A stretch of 64,000 nt of DNA from Arthrobacter sp. NIO-1057. Its GTDB lineage: Bacteria; Actinomycetota; Actinomycetes; Actinomycetales; Micrococcaceae. Position 1 is the first letter of the stretch; each line of letters begins with the position of its first letter. Where the stretch lies: the NCBI RefSeq assembly GCF_900094805.1, contig NZ_FMAT01000006.1:114008-178007 (forward strand), read 5' to 3'. A program made the translations under genes and the position numbers. This document shows positions 8,771 through 17,394 of the stretch, in pieces. Below the pieces are notes generated by a model. It was not told the DNA's origin. It saw only the letters and a program-made list of their open reading frames with translations, and did no database searches.

Positions 8771-9748
8771 CTATTGAAGGTCCAGCGTGCTCAACACATT
8801 TGGTGCGTTTTGTCGTAATTGTTCCTCGTCAGCGTCCAAGAGCAAGCGCAACCAGGTTTCATGCTGGGAAAGCGGCGCCACCAAGCAAGCGGGATTGATC
8901 AGGTCATAAAGCTCATCCGGGGAACCGTAGGCAGCAAACTGATCAAGGTACGCGAACAGCACCTGCATCACGCGTTCATCGTTGGTGTCGCAGTCCCAAG
9001 CTTCACACATGGCGGCCAACGCCGTATTCAGTGAAGAGAAGGGATGAGCCCAGTGCGCCGAAGAAAGATTCAAGATGCGCCCATGAGTGCCAGGCTCGGC
9101 TGGGACAACAACTTGGGAAAGATCAAAGTTACCGTGTTCCAAACTCAGCGGAACCGGGCCCTCATGCAAAATGGAGCAAGCCTTGAGCAGCTCATCGATA
9201 TGCGTCGCCAGATGATCTGCCTGAGCACCATCGATGTGCAAAGGGTGTTCTGGCGGCAAAGAAACATGCATCATCAATGCCTGCTCAAACTGTTCAGGCA
9301 AGAACTGCGGATCAACAACGGTGACCCCGGCATCAAAGAACTCATCTTCGTGGCCCATCAGAGCAACCTGCAAGGAACCGAGGGAGGCCATGGCCAGCTC
9401 CCAATTTTCCACCGAGTCACCCAGGTCTGCCAACGTATGTCCGAAGTCAGGGCTCAACATATAGCCAGCGGTACGATCTACCGCCAGCGGCATCACCACG
9501 CGTTCAGGCAGAAGCTGCCCAGCGACCACGGTGGTCGCCGCTTCAGCAGTCAACCCCGGAGCATTGGCGCTGAAGATCAGATCCGCTGCATCGGTTTTCA
9601 CCGTCGCCTGGATCTGATGCAATTGGGCAGGCCAGAAGTCAGGACCGGAGGTGCGTTGGATGCCGTAAGCCTCGCAGGCCGCGTCAATCCATTCGGCGGT
9701 CGACTCACGCCAGTTATCGCTGTTGAACAAATCTATCCACTGTGCCAC
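8771..9748 (-). CDS. Aminoglycoside-phosphotransferase-fold protein with degenerate active site
   Basis: This 325-residue protein has the layout of the APH/choline-kinase-like fold. The catalytic-loop position reads LEHGNFDLSQVVV (about 201-213) where active enzymes have HGDxxxxN. The metal-binding segment reads RILNLSSAHWAHPF (about 223-236) where IDW/DxE is expected. Both acidic catalytic positions are thus replaced by Asn, and the Asn by Gln. It is probably a pseudokinase or a much altered kinase; an antibiotic-resistance role is not supported. The start is GTG at 9748, with TACGAT six bases upstream and no ribosome-binding site, so it is probably leaderless. It is divergent from the GH65 fusion gene. 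Confidence 0.65.
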   Translation of the reverse strand: MAQWIDLFNSDNWRESTAEWIDAACEAYGIQRTSGPDFWPAQLHQIQATVKTDAADLIFSANAPGLTAEAATTVVAGQLLPERVVMPLAVDRTAGYMLSPDFGHTLADLGDSVENWELAMASLGSLQVALMGHEDEFFDAGVTVVDPQFLPEQFEQALMMHVSLPPEHPLHIDGAQADHLATHIDELLKACSILHEGPVPLSLEHGNFDLSQVVVPAEPGTHGRILNLSSAHWAHPFSSLNTALAAMCEAWDCDTNDERVMQVLFAYLDQFAAYGSPDELYDLINPACLVAPLSQHETWLRLLLDADEEQLRQNAPNVLSTLDLQ

Positions 9749-9754
9749 GTTCTT

Positions 9755-9760
9755 ATCGTA
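9755..9760 (-). promoter_or_regulatory. -10 box of a leaderless transcript
   Basis: TACGAT on the minus strand, exactly six bases before the GTG start of the kinase-fold gene. No Shine-Dalgarno sequence is present. It belongs to a recurring TAnnnT-N6-start pattern in this window. Confidence 0.55.
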
Positions 9761-9840
9761 GTATGTCGATGCAAACGCGTTCAGTTGCTACCGTATGGAC
9801 TACGGCTAGTATTTTGCTCCTCTTTCGAAGGATTTCGATC

Positions 9841-12800
9841 GTGAACGCTTATCGACCTGAGTACCGACACCGTGATTACAAAGCCGTCCTCTTTGATTTG
9901 GATGGTGTGATTACACCAACAGCACTGTTACATCGCAGGGCCTGGCAAGAACTATTTTCTGCCTATTTTGACCAATTTCCTGGCGTGGCCAGTTACACGG
10001 AGCAAGACTATTTCAACTTGCTCGACGGGCGCCCACGCTATGACGCAGTGCAGGCCATTCTGGCCTCACGCGGTCTCGAATTGCCCTGGGGAACCACGCA
10101 AGACCCCGCCGGTCAGGACACCATCTGTGCCCTAGGCAATATGAAAAATGACAAATTCACCGAAGTGCTCTTGCGCGATGGCATCGAACCTTATGCCGGC
10201 TCGGTGGCCTATTTGCGTCAGGTGCTCGATGCAGGGTTAGACGTGGCGGTTGTATCCTCGTCACGCAATGCCCGCATGGTCCTTTCAGCTGCTGGTCTTG
10301 AAGAACAATTCCCATTGGTGATGGGAGGGCAGGAAGCTGCCGCCCGCAACCTGGCGGGCAAACCTGCCCCCGATACGTTCTTGGCTGCCGCTGCTGATTT
10401 AGGGTGGCGCCCTGAAGAGTGTGTGGTCTTTGAAGATGCCACCAGCGGTGTGGCAGCAGCCCGGGCCGGAGGTTTCGGCGTAGTCGGTGTGGCCCGTGAA
10501 GAGAACGCGGCCGAGCTGATGGAAGCCGGCGCACACTTTGTCATTGAAGATCTTGCCGAACTGGTTTCAGAGGAATCGATCCAGGCTTGGGAGATGGACT
10601 CCTGGTCGCTGATGCGCGACGAGAACCGAGACACCAATGGTGCCCAAGACACCGTCTTCTCCTTGGGCAATGGTTTCCTCGGCGCACGAGCAGCGCAATT
10701 GGGTTTGGGTGATCAAAGCGGGGGAACCTTTATCAATGGCCTGCACGAGGCCTGGGAAATCCGGCATGCAGAAAGCGCCTTTGGTCTAGCTGAAACCGGA
10801 CAGACCATGATTAGCGCCCCGGACTTTAGAACCCTGCGCGTCTTCGTCAATGATGAAGCCCTAGAAGTGGGGCGCACCGAGATGCTGCGCGATGATCTGC
10901 GACTAGACATGCGCGATGGCACGCTGTGCGCACGAACCCTGTGGCGTACCGCAGAAGGCCATCGTGTGGCCGTCATGGCCCGCACCATGATTTCCTTCAC
11001 CGACCGACACCTAGCCCTACAGGATGTTCACGTGCGGCTACTGGATGCTCCGGCTCGGGTGCTCGTGCAGTCTTCGGTGGTGGGCTACCTTTCAACGCGC
11101 ACGGTGGCCTCGCCTGAAGAGACCGATGCTTCCAATGCGGGCGTGGCTGATCCACGCAAGAGTGAAGAGGCTAGCGAAAACCCATTGCACCCGGCCGGAC
11201 ATAGCGTCCAAGGCTCACGGTTGGGCATTTCCTATGAGGTTCCCGGGTCAGGAATGTCGGTGGCGACCATGGTGGAACACCAGGTGAGCACCACTGGTGG
11301 AACTGAGCAGCAGCCACGAATTGTCCGTAAAGCCACCGATGAACGTGCCGATGAGGTTATCAGTGCACGGTTAGAAGCCGGGCAGGGCCTTCGTGTTTCG
11401 AAGTACGCGGTCTACAACTGCTCCCGACGGCACCCAGCCCAAGAAATGTTGCAGCGTTCGGACCGGGCCCTGGACCATTTGGTAGACCAGGGCATGGACC
11501 AGCACTTGCGCACCCAACGCGAGTTCATGGCTGACTTTTGGCAACGTAGCGATGTGGTTGTGGACTGCGACGATGCCGCACTACAGCGAAAAATCCGTTG
11601 GAACCTCTTCCAGCTAGCTCAGGCCGCTGGCCGTGCCGACGGCTTAGGCATCAGCGCCAAGGGTGTGAGCGGCAACGGTTATTCCGGGCACTATTTCTGG
11701 GATACCGAAATCTATGTGATGCCGTTTTTGACCTATACCAATCAGCAGTGGGCACGTAATACCCTAAGAGCCCGAGTTGCCATGATCCCGGCGGCCACCC
11801 GACGGGCCAGCATCATGAACGAGGCGGGACTGCTCTTCCCTTGGCGCACCATTAATGGTGAAGAAGCCAGTGCCTACTATCCTGCGGGCACCGCCCAGTA
11901 TCACATCAACGCGGACGTCGTGTATTCACTCAATCGGTATCTCAGCGTGATGGAAGATGACGAATTCCTGTTGGCTGGTGGCGCCGAGATTCTGGTGGGA
12001 ACAGCGCGCATGTGGGCTTCGCTAGGCTTCTGGCGTGGTCAAGAAGGCAACGAGCGTTTCCATATCCATGGGGTGACCGGTCCGGACGAATACACTGCGG
12101 TAGTCAACGACAATTTGTATACCAATGTCATGGCCCGCTTTAACCTGCGCCGCAGTGCCCAGTTGATGATCGAGCTGGCTCAACAACGCCCCGAGCATTA
12201 CACCCGGCTGGCGAGCAAGCTGGAATTGAGCGATGAAGAAATTGCACTGTGGCTCAAGGCCGCCGACTGCATGCATATTCCGTATTCGGAATCTGTAGGG
12301 ATCCACCCGCAAGATGAGCACTTCTTGAATCGCGAGGTGTGGGATCTTGCCAATACCGGCCCGGATAAGCGCCCCTTGCTGCTGCACTATCACCCGCTGG
12401 TGATTTATCGCTTCCAGGTGATCAAGCAGGCCGATGCGGTGCTGGCCCTGTGGTTGCGGTCCAGTGACTTCACTGCGGAGCAGAAACTTGCGGACTTCAA
12501 TTACTATGATCCGCTGACCACGGGGGATTCCACCCTGTCAGCCACGGTGCAATCCATTTTGGCTGCCGAAGTTGGGTACCGCGAGCTGTCATGGGAGTAC
12601 TTCGAGCACGCACTGAATGTGGATTTGGAGAATTTGCACGGTAATACCGGTGATGGGATCCACGTGGCTTCTACCGGCGGGGTCTGGTCCGGGCTGATTT
12701 ATGGTTTTGCTGGCCTGCGTGATGATGATGACCGGCTCTGCTTTGATCCGCGGTTACCTGAAGCCTGGCGGTCGATCAGTTTCAGCTTGGCCTGGCACGG

Positions 12801-13029
12801 TATGCGCATTGCTATCCGACTGGATAAAACCAGTATCACCTTCACCCTAGATGGCGCATATTCACGTCCGCTATGGGTGCGAGGCGAGCAGGTGGATCTG
12901 ATTCCCGGGGAAAGCGTGGTCGTTGAACTAGCCGATCAGGGGCCGGTCCGTGAGGGACGTCCAAGTCTGGACAGGGTATTCGAGGTGCAAAGTGAAGCCG
13001 GGGTAGATGTGCCCCGCAAGGCCTGGTAG
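9841..13029 (+). CDS. Beta-phosphoglucomutase fused to a GH65 disaccharide phosphorylase
   Basis: A 1062-residue bifunctional enzyme. Residues about 15-245 form a HAD beta-phosphoglucomutase (nucleophile motif FDLDGV at 18-23; FEDATSGVAAARAGGFG near 200). From about 250 to 1040 it is a glycoside hydrolase family 65 phosphorylase, with WDTE at 620-623 and the general-acid glutamate in GPDEY (E750). GH65 phosphorylases split maltose, trehalose or kojibiose with phosphate to beta-glucose-1-phosphate plus glucose, and the HAD domain turns that product into glucose-6-phosphate. The fusion channels the intermediate. The GTG at 9841 with upstream GAAGGA is preferred to an in-frame ATG at 9742, because the longer version adds an unrelated N-terminus. 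Which disaccharide is cleaved is not resolved. Confidence 0.9.
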   Translation: MNAYRPEYRHRDYKAVLFDLDGVITPTALLHRRAWQELFSAYFDQFPGVASYTEQDYFNLLDGRPRYDAVQAILASRGLELPWGTTQDPAGQDTICALGNMKNDKFTEVLLRDGIEPYAGSVAYLRQVLDAGLDVAVVSSSRNARMVLSAAGLEEQFPLVMGGQEAAARNLAGKPAPDTFLAAAADLGWRPEECVVFEDATSGVAAARAGGFGVVGVAREENAAELMEAGAHFVIEDLAELVSEESIQAWEMDSWSLMRDENRDTNGAQDTVFSLGNGFLGARAAQLGLGDQSGGTFINGLHEAWEIRHAESAFGLAETGQTMISAPDFRTLRVFVNDEALEVGRTEMLRDDLRLDMRDGTLCARTLWRTAEGHRVAVMARTMISFTDRHLALQDVHVRLLDAPARVLVQSSVVGYLSTRTVASPEETDASNAGVADPRKSEEASENPLHPAGHSVQGSRLGISYEVPGSGMSVATMVEHQVSTTGGTEQQPRIVRKATDERADEVISARLEAGQGLRVSKYAVYNCSRRHPAQEMLQRSDRALDHLVDQGMDQHLRTQREFMADFWQRSDVVVDCDDAALQRKIRWNLFQLAQAAGRADGLGISAKGVSGNGYSGHYFWDTEIYVMPFLTYTNQQWARNTLRARVAMIPAATRRASIMNEAGLLFPWRTINGEEASAYYPAGTAQYHINADVVYSLNRYLSVMEDDEFLLAGGAEILVGTARMWASLGFWRGQEGNERFHIHGVTGPDEYTAVVNDNLYTNVMARFNLRRSAQLMIELAQQRPEHYTRLASKLELSDEEIALWLKAADCMHIPYSESVGIHPQDEHFLNREVWDLANTGPDKRPLLLHYHPLVIYRFQVIKQADAVLALWLRSSDFTAEQKLADFNYYDPLTTGDSTLSATVQSILAAEVGYRELSWEYFEHALNVDLENLHGNTGDGIHVASTGGVWSGLIYGFAGLRDDDDRLCFDPRLPEAWRSISFSLAWHGMRIAIRLDKTSITFTLDGAYSRPLWVRGEQVDLIPGESVVVELADQGPVREGRPSLDRVFEVQSEAGVDVPRKAW

Positions 13030-13040
13030 GCCACGATGAG

Positions 13041-13070
13041 GCCGTCGTTCCAGCGCGGACGGCGGCCTTT
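13041..13070 (+). terminator. Possible terminator after the GH65 fusion gene
   Basis: GCCGTC (13041-13046) pairs with GACGGC (13058-13063), followed by GGCCTTTCTC. The stem is short and the T run weak. Confidence 0.4.
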
Positions 13071-13110
13071 CTCGTCCTCGAATGCCGTTTTTGAGACCGG
13101 ATTCAGAAAA

Positions 13111-13128
13111 TGTGGGAACGTTCCACAT
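13111..13128. promoter_or_regulatory. LacI-type operator A upstream of the organophosphate locus
   Basis: TGTGGGAACGTTCCACAT contains the perfect palindrome GGAACGTTCC with matching flanks. The 14-base core GGGAACGTTCCACA recurs exactly at 13270-13283, 156 bases away. The likely binder is the LacI-family protein at 18977-19972 in the same operon. The 218 bases between 13029 and 13248 hold otherwise only a weak terminator and a candidate promoter (TTCGTG, 16 bases, TAGGCT near 13172). Confidence 0.68.
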
Positions 13129-13247
13129 CCGGTCCTGACCCGTTCACCTTCGTGTCATCTGAGCGTCACCTAGGCTCCCTAGCCTGATCAATGTGCCCGG
13201 GAATCCTCTGGGCTGGCATGAAACTAGGCGAGCGCGCGGAGGACTTA

Positions 13248-15080
13248 ATGGCACTGCTTACGCCACAAAGGGAACGTTCCACACCAGCTACAGAAGAAAA
13301 AAATTCACTGGGCTACCGGACGAAGATCATCCTGCGTCACCCAGCCACGCTACTCGGTGTGCTCTTGTTGTTGGTCTTTGGCTACCTCATCGTCGCCCCG
13401 GTCATTTCCCTTCTGCTCGGCGCAGTCCAGGTGGGATTTGGGGATGAAGCTAAAGCAGGCGCGGGAGCTGGATCGCTCACCGGGTACTACCTTGATCGCG
13501 TCTTTTCTTCCCCGGTTTCAGACATCATCTTTTACACCCCGCTGCTGAACACCCTCTGGATCTCGCTGTGCTCCATGGTGATTGCCTTGGCCTTGGGTGT
13601 ACCGGTGGCCTGGCTTCTGGTGCGCACCGATTTGCCGGCGCGACGCTGGTTCTCCAGCGCGCTGATTGTGCCTTATATGCTGCCAGCCTGGACCTTCGCC
13701 CTGGCCTGGACCACCATCTTCCGCAACCGAAGCAACGCCGGACAGCAAGGGTGGATGGAAACCCTGGGCTGGGAGCCACCAAACTGGTTGGCCTACGGTC
13801 CGGTACCAATTATCGTGATCTTCTCACTGCACTTCACACCCTTTGTGATCCTCTTGGTCACCAATGCACTGAAAAACCTGCCAGGGCAGCTTGATGAGGC
13901 CGCCCGCATCTGCGGCGCGAGCTCCCAACAACGCTGGTGGCGCATCACCTTGCCACTGCTACGCCCAGCACTGCTTTCGGCAGCGACCTTGATGTTCGCC
14001 AAGGCCATCGGCGAATTCGGTGTGGCCTATGTACTGGGCCTGCCAGCAGGATTCCAGGTCCTGTCCACCACACTGCACCAGAGCATCTCCACCCAGCAAT
14101 CTGGAATCGCCGCGGTGATCGCAGCGGTCATGGTGGGCTTGGGAGGCATCTCGCTCCTGGTTGATCTAAGGTTCTTGCGCGAAGCCAAACGCTTCACCAC
14201 GCTGAACGGCAAGGCCACACTGACCAAAACCCAGCCTCTGGCACGCTGGCGCACCCCGGCCCTGGTCATGGTCGGTGGGCTGTTCACCATCTCGGTTCTC
14301 ATCCCGCTAGGCACCCTGGTGCTCTCCACCATCATGCGCGTTCCCGGCGACTTTTCGCTACAGAACTTCACCGCAGATTATTGGATCGGTCATGACCTTC
14401 CCACCGTGGGATTCAGCCAGGGGGTGCTGGTCTCGGCGGCCACCTGGCGCGCGATGTGGAACACTCTGTGGATGGTGGGTCTGGCAGCTTTGTGCACCGG
14501 CCTGCTCGGGTTGCTGGTGGGCTATGTGGTGGTACGTTCGCCCCTGCGCCAACTGGGCACCGCACTGCGCGTGATCACCTTCATGCCCTACCTTGTGCCG
14601 GGCCTGGCCTTCGCCGTCGCCTACCTCTCCCTGTTCGCGGTACCACGCGGCCCGATCCCGGCGCTGTACGGCACGGCCACCATCCTGATCCTGATCATGA
14701 TCGCCGATGAAATGCCTTTCGCTTCACGGGCCGGGGTCAGCGCCATGATGCAACTGGGGCTGGAAAGCGAAGAAGCTGCACAAAGCCTCGGCGCAAAGTT
14801 CAGCTATCGCCTGCGCACAGTCGTCCTGCCCATGGTGCGTAGCTCGCTGGCCAGCGCCACGTTATTGCCTTTCGTTTCTGGAGTTCAGGGACTGAGCTTG
14901 GTCATCATCCTGGCTACGCCGGGCACCGAACTGATGACCACGCTGTCCATGACCCTCATTGATTTCGGTTATACCCACGCCGCCAACGCGGTCGTGGTCT
15001 TGATCTGCGCGATTGCCCTGCTAGGAACCTGGGCCACGCAGAAATTGTTCCGAAGCAACCTTGCCGATTCGCTGGGTTGA
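13248..15080 (+). CDS. ABC transporter permease, two fused membrane domains (AfuB/FbpB type)
   Basis: A 610-residue inner-membrane protein with about 12 transmembrane helices in two homologous halves. Each half has a cytoplasmic EAA loop that docks on the ATPase: DEAARICGASSQQRWWRITL near residue 215 and EEAAQSLGAKFSYRLRTVVL near 507. This single-chain layout is typical of the iron(III)/hexose-phosphate (FbpB, AfuB) group. The start chosen is ATG 13248 with GGAGGA four bases upstream. An in-frame ATG at 13191 lacks a ribosome-binding site. It is the first gene of the operon permease, binding protein, ATPase, HAD, IMPase, LacI, phosphatase. The phosphatase neighbours favour a phosphorylated organic substrate over iron; this is an inference. 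Confidence 0.9.
   Translation: MALLTPQRERSTPATEEKNSLGYRTKIILRHPATLLGVLLLLVFGYLIVAPVISLLLGAVQVGFGDEAKAGAGAGSLTGYYLDRVFSSPVSDIIFYTPLLNTLWISLCSMVIALALGVPVAWLLVRTDLPARRWFSSALIVPYMLPAWTFALAWTTIFRNRSNAGQQGWMETLGWEPPNWLAYGPVPIIVIFSLHFTPFVILLVTNALKNLPGQLDEAARICGASSQQRWWRITLPLLRPALLSAATLMFAKAIGEFGVAYVLGLPAGFQVLSTTLHQSISTQQSGIAAVIAAVMVGLGGISLLVDLRFLREAKRFTTLNGKATLTKTQPLARWRTPALVMVGGLFTISVLIPLGTLVLSTIMRVPGDFSLQNFTADYWIGHDLPTVGFSQGVLVSAATWRAMWNTLWMVGLAALCTGLLGLLVGYVVVRSPLRQLGTALRVITFMPYLVPGLAFAVAYLSLFAVPRGPIPALYGTATILILIMIADEMPFASRAGVSAMMQLGLESEEAAQSLGAKFSYRLRTVVLPMVRSSLASATLLPFVSGVQGLSLVIILATPGTELMTTLSMTLIDFGYTHAANAVVVLICAIALLGTWATQKLFRSNLADSLG
13270..13283. promoter_or_regulatory. LacI-type operator B inside the first codons of the permease gene
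   Basis: An exact second copy of GGGAACGTTCCACA, 23 bases into the permease coding region. Together with operator A it brackets the presumed promoter, an arrangement that would allow DNA looping by a tetrameric repressor. Confidence 0.62.
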
Positions 15081-15127
15081 GCCTCTCACTTTTCACCGCA
15101 CCACTACCGTATTCAAGGAGTACCACC

Positions 15128-16294
15128 ATGAGCATTAACCGCACTCACCGATGGACCACCGTTTTGAGCCTGGGACTTGGCGCAGTACTCTTCACCGGCT
15201 GCGCCGGTGGAGCCCCCGCAGCCACCACCAGCAGCGCGCCGGCAACCGCCTCAGCAGAAGACTTCGACCTAGATCAGCTCATTGAAGCGGCCAAGGCTGA
15301 AGGCCCAATCACCATTTACGACAGCACCTCCAAGATCGAAAAAATGGCTGCGGCCTTCACCAAGACCTACGGAATCGAAGCCACCGGTGTGAAAGCCGAC
15401 GCTGCCGAGGCCATCGAAAAGGTCACCCGCGAAGCACAGTCGGGCAATGTTGTCGGTGACGTTGTCGCGATTTCAGACCTCCCAGCGGTCAAGAATCAGC
15501 TGCTGCCTAATAATTTCGTCAACAATTGGGTACCCGCTGACCTGGCAGAAAACATCGACCCATCGATGCAAGAACCACTGGTAGTGATCACCGACCCAAG
15601 TTTCTGGACCTACAACACCGAGGCTTACGACACCTGCCCGGCGACGAACATTTGGGATTTCACCACCGAAAAGTTCACCAAGAAGGTCGCCTTCCAGGAT
15701 CCCGTGGGTGATAACGGTGCCCTTGACTGGTACAGCCAGATGGAGCAGTTCGGCGACCAGGAACTGCGTGATGCTTACAAGGAAGCCTTCGGTGAAGAAC
15801 TGAAGACTGACAAGGAGTCGGCTGCTGCCGAATGGGTTTCACGCATGGCGGCCAACCAGCCGATCTTGACCAAGTCCAGTGAAGAGGCTTCCGAAGCCGT
15901 GGGCGCTACCGGCCAGGATGATCCTCCGATGGCACTGATGTCCAGCGCCAAGTACCGCAACATCGATGAGAAGGGCTACGCCCTGGGCGTCTGCGAAGGA
16001 TTGGTCCCATGGGTAGGCAAGGCCTCGCCGAAGTCCTTGACCATTGCTTCGGGCACCAAGAGCCCAAATGCTGCCAAGCTCTTTGTGCACTTCGCGCTGA
16101 CCCAAGAGGGCATTGAACCGCAGATCTTAGATGGCAAGATCTCCTCGAACTCCTCCGTCAAGCAGCCAGAAGATCCAGCTAACGTTGGTGATCACCTCAA
16201 GGAAATCTTCCAGTTCGACAACGCTGGACTGGAAACCGACTGGGCATCACGCGAAAAGTGGCAGGACCTGTGGCGCACCTCGTCCAAGAAGTAA
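15128..16294 (+). CDS. ABC transporter substrate-binding lipoprotein (AfuA/FbpA-like)
   Basis: A 388-residue lipoprotein with signal peptide and lipobox LFTGC (lipidated Cys 25), then an Ala/Thr/Ser-rich linker. The mature type-2 binding domain runs from about 45 (FDLDQLIEAAKAEGPITIYD) with the usual GDVVAISDLPAVKNQLL hinge region. AAGGAG at 15115-15120 fixes the ATG at 15128; the longer frame from 15077 would destroy the signal peptide. It lacks the paired tyrosines expected for ferric binding in an obvious place, though this was judged only by eye. It forms an uptake system with the flanking permease and ATPase genes. The ligand is predicted to be a phosphorylated sugar or inositol, from context. 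Confidence 0.9.
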   Translation: MSINRTHRWTTVLSLGLGAVLFTGCAGGAPAATTSSAPATASAEDFDLDQLIEAAKAEGPITIYDSTSKIEKMAAAFTKTYGIEATGVKADAAEAIEKVTREAQSGNVVGDVVAISDLPAVKNQLLPNNFVNNWVPADLAENIDPSMQEPLVVITDPSFWTYNTEAYDTCPATNIWDFTTEKFTKKVAFQDPVGDNGALDWYSQMEQFGDQELRDAYKEAFGEELKTDKESAAAEWVSRMAANQPILTKSSEEASEAVGATGQDDPPMALMSSAKYRNIDEKGYALGVCEGLVPWVGKASPKSLTIASGTKSPNAAKLFVHFALTQEGIEPQILDGKISSNSSVKQPEDPANVGDHLKEIFQFDNAGLETDWASREKWQDLWRTSSKK

Positions 16295-16314
16295 CACAGC
16301 AGTTAGGAATCCAG

Positions 16315-17394
16315 ATGGAGCCGATGATCACCCTGCGGGGCCTGGGCAAAACCTACTCAGGTAACCACACCCCCAGCGTCGATTCAGTAGACCTTGAAGT
16401 GCAGCTAGGAGAATTCCTCTGCCTGCTAGGTCCCTCGGGCTGTGGCAAATCCACCACGCTACGCATGATCGCAGGACTGGAACATCCCAGCACCGGGCAA
16501 ATCGTGGTGGGCGGGACCGTCTTTGATGATGTGGCCGGCGGGCAGTGTGTCCCGGCAGAGCGCCGCTCACTGGGACTGGTATTCCAGAACTATGCGCTGT
16601 GGCCACACCTGAACGTCAAGGAGAACGTGGGCTTTGCACCCCGAGTGCAAAAGCTTTCCAAGGCTGAACGCGCCACCCTCGTGGACCAGGCCCTGCAAAC
16701 CCTGGCGATTAGCGAACTAGCCGAGCGCTACCCCGGGGAGCTATCCGGCGGACAGCAACAGCGCGTGGCCATTGCCCGAACCCTGGCAGCACGCCCGCAG
16801 GTGATGCTCCTGGATGAACCACTGTCCAACCTCGACGCCCGACTGCGCCTGGAAATGCGTGCAGAATTTCAGCGGCTTCATCGACAGACCGGCAACACCA
16901 TGGTCTTCGTGACCCATGACCAATTTGAGGCCATGACCCTGGCGACCAGAATTGTGGTGATGGACCAGGGACGGATCCAACAGGTCGGCACCCCGAGCGA
17001 GATCTATGATTCGCCCGCCAACCGGTTTGTCGCAGAGTTCATGGGCAGCCCACCGATGAACATCATCGAGCTGGGGCACAACCAAGCTGCGGATACGTGG
17101 ATGAAGTCCCGCGATTCCGCAGCAACGTCACTGGGCATACGCCCTGAAGACTTAGAGATCACAACAACACCGACGCCCGGGAAATTCTCCTTGCCCGTCA
17201 CGGTCAGCGCATTATTGCCGACCGGCGGTTCATGGATTATCGAGCTGACCGACGGCCAACAGCGGTACTTCGCTACGTCGCAGCAACGCCCGGCGCTCAC
17301 CGAGGGCCAACAAGTGCAGGCCGTAGCGCAGAAACTGCACCTCTTTGATGCCTCGGGGCAACGTCGAACTAACGTAGAGGCGGTGGCAGCATGA
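16315..17394 (+). CDS. ABC transporter ATP-binding protein with C-terminal TOBE-like domain
   Basis: A 359-residue ATPase. Walker [10 protein letters not shown] (39-47), Q-loop in [11 protein letters not shown] (about 88), signature LSGGQQQR (143-150), Walker B VMLLDEP (about 163-169) and switch His in VFVTHDQ (about 199) are all intact. Residues about 240-355 form the regulatory domain of the CUT1/Fbp-type ATPases ([10 protein letters not shown]). The ATG at 16315 has TTAGGAA upstream. It energises the permease at 13248-15080. The gene ends in an ATGA overlap with the HAD phosphatase gene, so transport and dephosphorylation genes are translationally coupled. Confidence 0.93.
   Translation: MEPMITLRGLGKTYSGNHTPSVDSVDLEVQLGEFLCLLGPSGCGKSTTLRMIAGLEHPSTGQIVVGGTVFDDVAGGQCVPAERRSLGLVFQNYALWPHLNVKENVGFAPRVQKLSKAERATLVDQALQTLAISELAERYPGELSGGQQQRVAIARTLAARPQVMLLDEPLSNLDARLRLEMRAEFQRLHRQTGNTMVFVTHDQFEAMTLATRIVVMDQGRIQQVGTPSEIYDSPANRFVAEFMGSPPMNIIELGHNQAADTWMKSRDSAATSLGIRPEDLEITTTPTPGKFSLPVTVSALLPTGGSWIIELTDGQQRYFATSQQRPALTEGQQVQAVAQKLHLFDASGQRRTNVEAVAA

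Noticed and set aside
8771..9748. Aminoglycoside resistance gene
   Set aside because: The fold is similar, but the catalytic Asp and metal-binding motif are replaced, and context is sugar metabolism.
9742..9840. Longer N-terminus for the GH65 fusion
   Set aside because: It would overlap the divergent gene and adds a non-conserved stretch. GTG 9841 has a ribosome-binding site and directly precedes the HAD motif.
13191..13247. Earlier in-frame ATG for the ABC permease
   Set aside because: No ribosome-binding site, whereas ATG 13248 has GGAGGA at the right distance.
13248..17394. Iron(III) ABC transporter
   Set aside because: The family includes iron importers, but all neighbouring enzymes are phosphatases, and no siderophore or iron-regulator features are seen. 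Kept only as an alternative.
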